From Chinchilla lanigera (Eukaryota; Chordata; Mammalia; Rodentia; Chinchillidae): 64,000 nucleotides of DNA. The translations under genes and the position numbers were made by a program. Below the pieces are notes generated by a model. That model did no database searches. It was not told the DNA's origin and saw only the letters and a program-made list of their open reading frames with translations. The stretch spans positions 10,357,565 to 10,421,564 of the forward strand of contig NW_004955463.1 of the NCBI RefSeq assembly GCF_000276665.1, written 5' to 3'. Shown in pieces: positions 56,200-64,000 of the stretch (within the stretch, counting starts at the first letter, position 1; every line of letters begins with the position of its first letter).

Positions 56200-57130
56200 A
56201 ATTATGTGTGTAGCCTGTGACCCTGCATCATAGCGCACTGACCAACTCAAAGATGAGGCTTAGGATCCCCACTGTTCACCCTCCCCTGCCTGACAAGTCC
56301 ACTTACCAGCTGTGGACAGATCACCAGAGACAATGGGCAGGCTGGTTAGAATGGAGACAGCTTCTGTTTACATGTAAATATCCTGCTAATCGATGATGGC
56401 AAGAAGGAAACATAGGCAAACACCAGTTAAATGGAATTTGAAGTTTTACTTATTTATTTATTTTTTTAAGTATTTTGGTCAAGCTTGCCAGAGTGTGGCA
56501 GTGGTTCTTTAATTATAGAGGAAAAATAAGATCTTTAGAAATGAATTGGCCTCAGGCTCAGTTAAAGGGAAGAGTTTTGTAACAAGTTGTCATAGGAAGT
56601 CTGCTAGTAGACCTTATTATCTATCATTGTGTCTAAAAAGGATAGCTTTCAAATGAAAAGATATTCTCTTTGTTCACTGTGTATATGTGTGTACCTATGT
56701 GTTTTAGAGGAAAGAGCTCTCTTGAGTAGCTATGAAGAAAAAGATCTTTATTGACTGGACTAATTACGGGGTCAGATATGTTCTTTTCTACCACCTCAAG
56801 AAGCTGTTCCTCCTAACATATCCTCCTATCACGATATTACCTGTGTCCCTGGTGTACTCACCATTTACGAATTTTGCAAGACCCGTTGTTCTGAAAGCAA
56901 ACTGTACCAGACACCCATCTGTCTGCATTCTGCGTTGTTCTCATTGGCTCTTGCCCACGCTGAGGGTGGACCCTCCCCACCTCTTCCCACCCAGACTCAC
57001 ACACTCTGCTCAGGAAACACCTTACAGACACACCCCCAAATAATGCTTTATCAGGCCATTAGGCAATTCTTGCACCTGACAACCAGAAATTTTGTGTACA
57101 GCCACAAATATGTTATTTCCTTCCCTAATT
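56200..57130. other. Unique intergenic sequence
   Basis: No gene or clear repeat. The 103-codon plus frame at 56732-57043 has no recognisable domain. Confidence 0.35.
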
Positions 57131-57139
57131 GTTGGCTTG

Positions 57140-57670
57140 TTTTTATTTTTTAAAATTTATTTTTACATATTTTCAGTGCAAGCATTTTGCAATCATCTTC
57201 GGGAGTTGGTACCTACATGTAATACTGCTTGTTGCTTTCTTCAGAATCCCTTCCCCTCCTCCTCCCTCTCTCCTTTAATTCCCCTTTCCCACACTTCATT
57301 CTTGTTGACATTGTTCATCTTAGTTCACATTTATGGCATAGAATGTCCATATTCACTGAGGTCGCTAGGGTTCCATACATGTCACATCTGTGACTATTTC
57401 CCCATCCTCTCACCCTTGCCACTCCCGCTTGGTCCCTTGGATTCTGTCCTATCTGCAAGGGATCCACAGCCTTGTCTCCTATATTTCCTTTATTTTTCTC
57501 TTAGTTTTTACTTTACGTTACTCAAATGAGAGATCCCAGACAGAATTAAAGCTTGTGCCTGGTTTAGTTTACTCAACATTTTATTTTCCAGGTGCATCCA
57601 TTTTCGTACAAATGTCTTAAACTTGTCCTTCTTTATAGGTGACATGCCACAGTCTCTCTTGTCATTGGCT
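57140..57670 (-). mobile_element. L1 3' UTR (antisense)
   Basis: The plus strand starts with a T/A-rich tail region (ttttaaaatttatttttacat) and a pyrimidine-rich tract (cccttcccctcctcctccctc at about 57248), the antisense of the L1 3' UTR polypurine tract. It continues with ctggtttagtttactcaacattttattttccaggtgcatccattttcgtacaaatgtc and ccttctttataggtgacat. The 145- and 76-codon frames at 57092-57620 are in this tract and are not genes. Confidence 0.65.
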
Positions 57671-57684
57671 TTCTACCTCTCTTA

Positions 57685-57905
57685 CATACCCAAAACATGA
57701 TACCACAGCAATATATATGCACTCATGTTTATAGCAGCAACCCAAATGTCCATCAGCTGAGGAACAGACAAAAAAGACGTGGTATTTTTATACAGTGCAG
57801 TATTACTCAGCTAAAAAGAAAGACAAGCTGGAGGCTTTTATAGGTAAATGGATGCAACTAGGTACCATATGTATAAGTGAAATAAATCAGTTTTTGTATA
57901 AGAAT
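57685..57905 (+). mobile_element. L1 3' UTR (sense)
   Basis: Landmarks: atatatgcactcatgtttatagcagcaacccaaatgtccatcagctga (57712), tacagtgcagtattactcagctaaaaagaaagacaagctgg (57791), aggtaaatggatgcaactaggtaccatatgtataagtgaaataaatcag (57842). This is sense L1 3' UTR. It partly overlaps in content the antisense piece on its left, giving a head-to-head pair. Confidence 0.8.
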
Positions 57906-57909
57906 TTTC

Positions 57910-58680
57910 GTTATGAGGATTTGGACTCTCAGGATGTCAAGATTCATCATTTTAATCTTTCAGGATTGTGATGCTTGTAGGATTTTTTATTTTAGGGATC
58001 TAAACATAAAGGATTTTTTTTATGTTTTGGGAGGTTATCATTCAGAATTATGGCATAGGGGTCATATATTGTGGGACTATGATTGGCATCAGTTTCCTGC
58101 TAGCTTCCAAAGATTTGGTTTTTATGAAAAACATAAAAAGGACAGTCATATTTGGGTTCTATCTGCCTTCCTTTTGGGATTTATCTTTCAGCCTAATAGC
58201 TAGCAAGGATAGCCAGTGAATTTGTGCTTTACCAGGGCTGCCTAGATTCCTGCCCTAGTAATTCGTAGACCCAAGAATCCATCTGTGCCAGATATTTCTG
58301 AGCATCTGCCTTCTAACCTAGTTTTTCTTGATTTAGATATCTCTTCATCTGGGGCCCTACCCTTACTTAGTTAAGAACTTGATTATCACTTGACAGTAGA
58401 TTATAATACACAGGCATTAGCCATCAGAGGCCAATTTGTTCATATTTGTGTGAGATTTCATGATGCTACACTCCTTAGTTTAGTTAAAGAGTAAGACTAG
58501 CACTTAGAATTGCAGGCACTTTCACAGTCCTTGTAAAAGAAAATTTTATGCTAAATGAGACTTTGGATAGCGTCCCATAAGTCACTTAACATAGGGGGTC
58601 TCTCCATAGACAGATTGTTCTTTATTTTTTTGCCATAGAAATGCCAAGATGTATCATTTGTTTCAAGCTAACCATCCACT
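57910..58680. other. Unassigned intergenic sequence
   Basis: Two overlapping plus frames (96 codons at 57913-58203 and 65 codons at 58022-58219) are aromatic-rich. I could not match either to a family. The block has a slight coding-like or old retroelement texture but no motif that supports a call. Confidence 0.25.
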
Positions 58681-58688
58681 TTCATACA

Positions 58689-58689
<1 letters not shown>

Positions 58690-58730
<41 letters not shown>
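58690..58730. repeat. (CA)n microsatellite
   Basis: A pure run of about 20 CA units, the longest clean dinucleotide array in the window. Confidence 0.97.
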
Positions 58731-58733
<3 letters not shown>

Positions 58734-58784
58734 TTGTAGTAGTTGTAGCTCTAATGTGGATGTAATCAGAAAAATCTTTAACTT

Positions 58785-58970
58785 TTGACAATTTACAAAG
58801 CACTGTCATATACATTCACTCACTTGAACTTCACAGCAAACTTGCAGGACATGGTTATGGACTTTCATTTTCCAAATGAGAATATGAAGGTCCAGCAGGA
58901 TTAGGCCACTTTCTTGGTCATACAGCTTTTAAGTGGCAGAGATTAGGTTATTTAAACTGAAGTATATTGG
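58785..58970 (-). mobile_element. MIR SINE (antisense)
   Basis: Landmarks: cacttgaacttcacagcaaacttgcaggacatggttatggactttcattttccaaatgagaatatgaaggtccagcaggattaggccactttcttggtcatacagcttttaagtggcagag. The order matches antisense MIR ('cctcacaacaaccctatgaggtaggta...cattttacagatgaggaaactg...ggtcacacagctagtaagtggcagag'). Confidence 0.7.
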
Positions 58971-59261
58971 CTGCAAAATATCTGAGATTTTCATGAAATG
59001 TATTGCATCGTTGAAATACTGAAATTCAAATCTAAAGGGTGCTTCCCACATTATGATTTCAAGTCATGAAATCTCGAATAAAACAATGTATTTTTCTCTG
59101 AAATGTTTTAGTATAATCCTCCCACCATTCTAAGATCTCCTTTGTTTTTCTCTTTTGTAGTACCATTAATCACTTTTTAATATCTTTTTGATTATTCCAA
59201 TGATATGTTTTATGCTTCATTTCTTCCCCAAAGCTCCATGAGGATATGAGGATCTCTTTGT

Positions 59262-59357
59262 TTTTTGTTTATGTTTTACTTCCAGTACCAGGAATCGAAC
59301 TCACAACCTTGCACTTGCCAGGCAGGCTCTGTGCCGCTGAGCTAAATCCCCAGCCCC
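59262..59357 (-). mobile_element. ID-like tRNA-derived SINE (antisense)
   Basis: The plus strand reads ccagtaccaggaatcgaactcacaaccttgcacttgccaggcaggctctgtgccgctgagctaaatccccagcccc. The minus-strand A-box tagctcagcgg is intact. A diverged direct repeat (gatctctttgttttttg at 59251 and catctcttgttgtttg at 59361) marks the target site. Confidence 0.88.
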
Positions 59358-59639
59358 AAGCATCTCTTGTTGTTTGTGTTTTGGTTGTGTGGTTTAATTC
59401 AACTGCCTAGAACAAGGGTCTACAAATTATAGCTCATGAGTCAGGACTTTTGCATGATCCCACCCAAAAGATTTATTTTTACCTTTTTAAAGGGTTGATA
59501 GAAGACCTTAAAGAAGAATATGTGGTAGAGACCATATATGACCCTAAAAGCCTGCAATACTTACCCTCTGTCATTTGCTGGCTCCTGGCCTACAATCTTG
59601 TTGGGGACATAATGCACATGATGGGTCATCTATGTATTT

Positions 59640-60760
59640 GTTGAATGAATGAGGGCAGGCAGGCACATGTGCCGAAATGGTCCTCTGTGGAGTTAATTGC
59701 AGGCAATAAGCCTCGTCCATGTGAGAGACCCGAATCCTTCAGGCTTCCTCTTGAGCCCCTGGCATCTGGCTGATATGATGGTGTTTTCTATCCCGTTGTT
59801 ATTTCCATCTCCATAGCACAGATGTAGGTTACACATCTCCAAATCAGGAGCTATTCATCAGTGAGTGGAAAATATTCATTGTTATTTGGGCTCTCAGTGT
59901 AATTAGCACATCTTTTCAGAGCCTTTGCACCAAAGCTTGTTTGTTAATGGAGACTTTGCCTCATCACCACCATTCACATGCATATTAGTGTTTCCAGAGT
60001 ACGTTGCTATTTTGATTTTTCTTAGGAGTTAAGATAAAATATTCAGTATCTCTCTTGCCCCCTCTCACAGCCCTTGAAGACAAAGCCCCTTGGTCTGCAT
60101 GTAGCTAAGGGACAGTGTTCCACAAGAGCCTTTGATAATGGCCCAGATAAGAGAGAAGAGCAGCCAAGCACGAAGTACACTGTAATAAGGTCACTAAAGC
60201 TGTAAATTACTGGTTTTCATCCTTAGATATGTCTTGCAGTGGCCTGGGAGAGTTTCGCTTCATTAAATGTGAGAAGTCACAACTCAAGCTAAATCTCTCT
60301 AGAGATATTAAATGCTGAACATATGCAATTACACCAAATGATGCTCCCAACTTGAACAGCCCAAGCTTGTTTTCAAGACTGTTATCTCAATTTTTTAGTC
60401 AAATTTCCTCTGTGTTTTCTGTCCCTTGCCCTTAACCCACCATGCCCTCTTTTACAAATGGCATTGGAAATACCGAACGGTACTCTGGCACAGGCTGGCT
60501 GGCTGCCATTCATAATTTCCCTTGGTTTTTAGAATCAAACTCTGTCTCTGTCATCCACAGCAGCTTTCCTTGGTTACATTTTAATTAATTCCATATGGTA
60601 CCATGCTGAAAATTTGGCCCCAAATAAAAGTGAGCCTGAGTTAACATTGTTATCGTTAGAAAGATGTATTGTACAGAGGCAATTAGAAAGTACTGGAAGT
60701 ATTGTGGAGTGCGAAGGAAAAAAGAAAGAACTGGTGCCATAAAGTTGTTCATCATATTAA
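59640..60760. other. Candidate conserved noncoding block
   Basis: More than 1.1 kb without a visible repeat, with moderate GC and compact, non-degenerate words: ggagttaattgcaggcaataagcc (59691), gtgtaattagcacatctttt (59898), aaagccccttggtctgcatgtagctaag (60081), gataatggcccagataagag (60133, two GATA cores), attttaattaattccatatggtaccatgctgaaaatttggccccaaataaaagtgagcc (60578). No open frame of note. The texture is that of a developmental enhancer cluster, but conservation is inferred only. Confidence 0.4.
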
Positions 60761-60769
60761 TAAATGTAA

Positions 60770-61105
60770 GAACACGAGGTCCTAGTGGGTGCTGCCCTGA
60801 GCCCCTTCATGCTTGAACCTTCTGGTTTTTTGTCTTTAATGCCAGAACCACCTGTGTTTCACTATCATGTGAGTGGTACTGAGATCAGGCTCACATAATC
60901 CAGAGGGACCAGAGACAGGAAACCTTTTCTAAATTATACTGGTGACCTCTTGACTGGACTAGATGCCTTTTCTTACTCATTCCCTCTTTCTTTGCAATAT
61001 ATTTTTATAGTTTTCTTTAAGGTGGGATGATCGAAAAGAAAAGCTGTGGTGCCATATAGTTTTAAAATGTTTTCTCCCTATGATTGTTTTTATTGCCCTA
61101 TACTT
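60770..61105. other. Unique intergenic sequence
   Basis: No gene or clear repeat recognised. Confidence 0.35.
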
Positions 61106-61109
61106 AGGT

Positions 61110-61420
61110 GATGTCCCACACATGAGTCTCACTGTTTTATGCATTTTTTATTAGTATATGTTTGCAGTCTATGATGATTGCATTAATCATAGGGGGTTGG
61201 TGCATGGGCATAACACACCCTGATTCTTTTTTTGCCCTTTTCCCTCCTATCCATCCTTGCTCCCGGCTCCCTGCAACCTTGTTCCCCTTTCCATTTTCAA
61301 AAACTCTATTTCCATTTTTCTTCAATTTTCTTTTTTCATCCCTTTTTTCCCCTCCCGCAACCCTCCTCCATCTCCTGCTTCCCTTCCCTTCAGAAGAGAA
61401 ATTCTTCTAAGCTTTTCATA
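61110..61420 (-). mobile_element. L1 3' UTR fragment (antisense)
   Basis: The plus strand shows attttttattagtatatgtttgcag (61143), then a strong pyrimidine tract (61225-61395, for example ttttcccctcccgcaaccc), the antisense of the L1 3' UTR polypurine region. Frames of 82 and 84 codons here are by-products of the pyrimidine tract. Confidence 0.45.
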
Positions 61421-61424
61421 CATT

Positions 61425-62490
61425 TGACCTCTGGGATATTGGTTCAAACTAGTTCTCTGGAGGTCAGGTCCAAAATAAACAAGTAGTGATGTTTCTAGCT
61501 AATGATGAGGTTAACTCCAAATAGCCCTACTGCAAGTTGAAAAATCTTTCAGTGGAAATCCTAATTAGTGCCATATCACAGAACCAAACCACACTACAGA
61601 ATATTTAGTGTTTCTTCTGGCCTTGCACCTGGCTGGGAAATGCAGCTCAGTGCCCTCCCAGTACTACAAGACAGATTCTAGCCTGGGAAAACAGCAAAAT
61701 TCAATGTGCAAAACAGGGTTTCCACTAAATGCAGGTTTCTTTCACACCATTATAAAATTGGAAGTTCTTACGTGGAGATATGATAACTTTGAGATCACGT
61801 ATATTTATAACTGATACCAACTTATGCACTGTCTTTCCAGTGATGTTTACACAATCACACAGAATAATGGTGACGTCAAATCTTTTTATGTCAGAGACAA
61901 TTTTGGTTTGAGGCAGACCATACTGGCGTCCCAGATATCTCTGAACTGATTTTGATTCATATTGAGGAATTGCTCTTTAGAAATATTGAATTTGATTATA
62001 CTCACAGTAGATATTTTCATGTCATAAATTCCTTCAAAGCAGTGAATAATAATTTCTGATTTTTTTAATAATTAAATTGGCTAGAATACATTATTTTCAA
62101 AATTTCTTTGAATTCTCTTTTATGATTTTAAATTATCATCAATATTTATTAAAACATCTGTATATATGAGGCCATATATTTCTTATGAAGGTTATTTGAG
62201 AAACTATTATTTACAAATAATAAAAAGCAAATATATTGGTACCTCAGTTCACAGACTTAATTTTTTCCGTGATTATGGGGAAGATTCCTGGCTGCATTCC
62301 TGGTTGTGGGGGGAAAAGTCCACAGTTCTGCTCCTCACCTGATGTAGAGTTTGCCAACGGAAGCAACATTTTGCTGAATGCTTCTGTTTACAAACCAAAT
62401 TGCTTGCTAATGGAAGCATTTGTGAACCAAGATATTACTTTATAATAATATTAAGCAAACTTATTAGTGGTTTCAATAAGATTATCAGAT
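61425..62490. other. Unique AT-rich intergenic sequence
   Basis: No gene or clear repeat recognised. Confidence 0.35.
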
Positions 62491-62492
62491 TA

Positions 62493-64000
62493 GGAGCATC
62501 AAGATGGTGGAGTGGTAAGCAACAGAGAAGGAGCCTTTCTGAAAGTTGCCATTCAGACGTGGAATATAGCAACATGAAGAAGACAAAAAGGAGTGAAGTG
62601 AGTTCCCTGGACCCAGAAATGATCTGAAGCACAAACTGATGCCAACAGAGAGAATAAAGGGAGAAACTTCAAAAGAAGACCGAGGTAGCTGGAGGTGTCT
62701 TTTCCCTAAGTTAGGACTCACTGCATGAGAGGAGTGGTTCAAACCTGTGGACACATTTTGACTGCTGATGACGCAGAGGCCTCCAAAGAGAGATGAAGCA
62801 GTGGAGGGGAACAATGGAGGTGAAGGACTGCACTAGCTGGTGGTGAGAATTGAGGGGCTGTGTTGTTCTGTGTGACAGAGTGACCGGCTGGGAGCTAGCA
62901 GCTTCCAGTTGGGCTCAGGCCTGTGGAAGGTATGCTAATGAATCTGGTCTCAGCCAGAAGGTGCACGCTTCCTGACATTGTTCACAACTGCACTAGAAAG
63001 GCCACTGCTGGCTTGCTGGGATAGATTGGCACAGGCTGGGATTCTGTCTCTATATGCTATCTACCAGTGACAGCAGAGACATACCTGAAAGTGGACTTTT
63101 TTCTTTTTTCCTCTCCTGATTGGTTTTTGTTTTAGTTATTGTCAGGTTATGTTTGCTTGTTTGTTTTCTCTCTTTTTGATCTTGCATTTATGTGAGGTGA
63201 ATGTGGCTTCTAGCCTCCTTCTCCTTGTGGTTCTGTTCTGCTCTTCTTTTTATTTCTTCCTTCTCTCTTTCCCTCTGGTCTTCTGCACCAGTTTCCCAAA
63301 GTTAGCATGACTCTCCTTTGTCCTCCAGCTGTACTTTTAATCTCTTCCTCTTCTTCTACTTCCCTCTTTTCTCCCTAACTCATTTAAAATTTTAACCCCT
63401 GAGGGCAAAAATGACATTTTAAGGATTTGTATACTGCGTACAACTTTTTTTTTTAGATTTTGTTATTTAACCACAAATGTAGTTCATAAAGTCAGTGGTG
63501 CAAATTAATGGTTAGTTCAGTGTATCATTTTCTAGGCTGTTTGATTCTATTGTCATTGCTGATGGTACCACTATAGCTAAAAATGACATAATTTTTCTGA
63601 AGAGCTGTTCTTCTTGGTATTCCAAGACTAAGATTGACTAAAAGTCACAGAAAATACTGTGGCAGAGTGCTGAAGAACCAGGTACTGAGCCAAACAGGCA
63701 GCAACTTCTCATCTGCAACAAATTGAAAAGGTAGGATCTTGCAACAGACTCAAAACCCAAAAGCCAGCCACACCTGAAGATACCTTGGATAAGTATTCAC
63801 TTCCTCAGGGCTCTAAATACTAGCAATAAAAAAAGGTGAAAAATGTATAAGATCTGAAGAGAAACCAGAGTAAAATACTAGCAATAGAGCAACCTACCAT
63901 AGACAGTATACAGGCATTGTCTCAGGAATTAAACTAAAAATAATTACCAGACTAAATACAGGAGGCCTAAGTAAATTTAAATTTCAGAGGAACAATAATT
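62493..64000 (+). mobile_element. L1 5' end and 5' UTR (sense), running off the right edge
   Basis: It starts aggagcatcaagatggtgga and gtggtaagcaac, the plus-strand counterpart of the mammalian L1 5' terminus ('ggaggagccaagatggccgaat'). A GC-richer 5' UTR follows, with gctggtggtgagaattgagg (62837), accggctgggagc (62882) and gccactgctggcttgctggg (63001), then a pyrimidine-rich part (63105-63370) and an A-rich part toward the edge. ORF1 is not yet reached or is not open here. Presence of the 5' terminus means the insertion was not 5'-truncated. Confidence 0.6.

Noticed and set aside
57092..57620. 145-codon plus frame rich in L, P, S and F
   Set aside because: The composition is produced by the pyrimidine-rich antisense tract of an L1 3' UTR.
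1..64000. CRISPR array, operon, prophage or other prokaryotic system
   Set aside because: There are no regularly spaced direct repeats with unique spacers, no dense coding sequence and no ribosome binding site pattern. The SINE, LINE and LTR content shows mammalian nuclear DNA.

Overview
This window is nuclear DNA from a mammal, very probably a rodent, and it reads as an AT-rich gene desert. I found no intact protein-coding gene, exon chain, CpG island, tRNA gene, CRISPR array or operon. Every open frame is short (at most about 158 codons) and most of the longer ones lie inside retroelements, pyrimidine-rich tracts or a microsatellite. The rodent assignment rests on B1-type 7SL-derived SINEs with the internal duplication of about 29 bp (20953-21106) and on a tRNA-derived, ID-like SINE with the end motif ggtaccgggaacc and the body motif cttgccaggcaggtgct, inserted at least six times. 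No B2 elements were seen, which argues against mouse and rat. A beaver-like or other non-murid rodent is my guess, not a demonstrated assignment. Layout from left to right: 1-640 is a retroelement 3' end with a poly(A) tail and a tandem duplication. 1.1-2.25 kb is antisense L1 5' region. 5.4-6.35 kb is an LTR-like repeat with three 42-bp units. 7.97-15.74 kb is a nested complex of old minus-strand L1 pieces interrupted by LTRs, an ID-like SINE, a B1 piece and a TC microsatellite. 15.7-29.4 kb is mostly unique sequence with old MIR, L2 and MER5-type relics, two B1 insertions (one truncated, with a hairpin) and a MaLR-type LTR. 29.4-32.0 kb is a plus-strand L1 3' half. 32.3-33.6 kb holds old antisense LTRs and a MIR. 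35.04-35.47 kb is a mariner relic with inverted transposase ends. 36.31-36.42 kb is a minus-strand 5S rRNA pseudogene. 37-43.2 kb carries SINEs, MaLR-type LTRs and unique DNA. 44.1-52.2 kb is a second large minus-strand L1, split by an ID-like SINE, a second inverted mariner relic, a SINE containing a 100-N gap, an opposite-strand L1 piece and MaLR-type LTRs. 52.2-62.5 kb is mostly unique, including the best candidate conserved noncoding block (59.64-60.76 kb). From about 62.5 kb to the edge is the 5' end of a plus-strand L1 that runs out of the window. The features do not form a pathway. They record successive transposon activity: MIR, L2 and MER5 are oldest, followed by L1 and mariner, then MaLR-type LTRs, with the ID-like SINEs youngest (target-site duplications still readable). 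The most unusual item is the pair of mariner relics 10 kb apart that both carry transposase C-terminal ends facing outward in inverted orientation. All family assignments were made by eye from remembered consensus patterns. Boundaries of old elements are approximate, usually within 20-100 bp.
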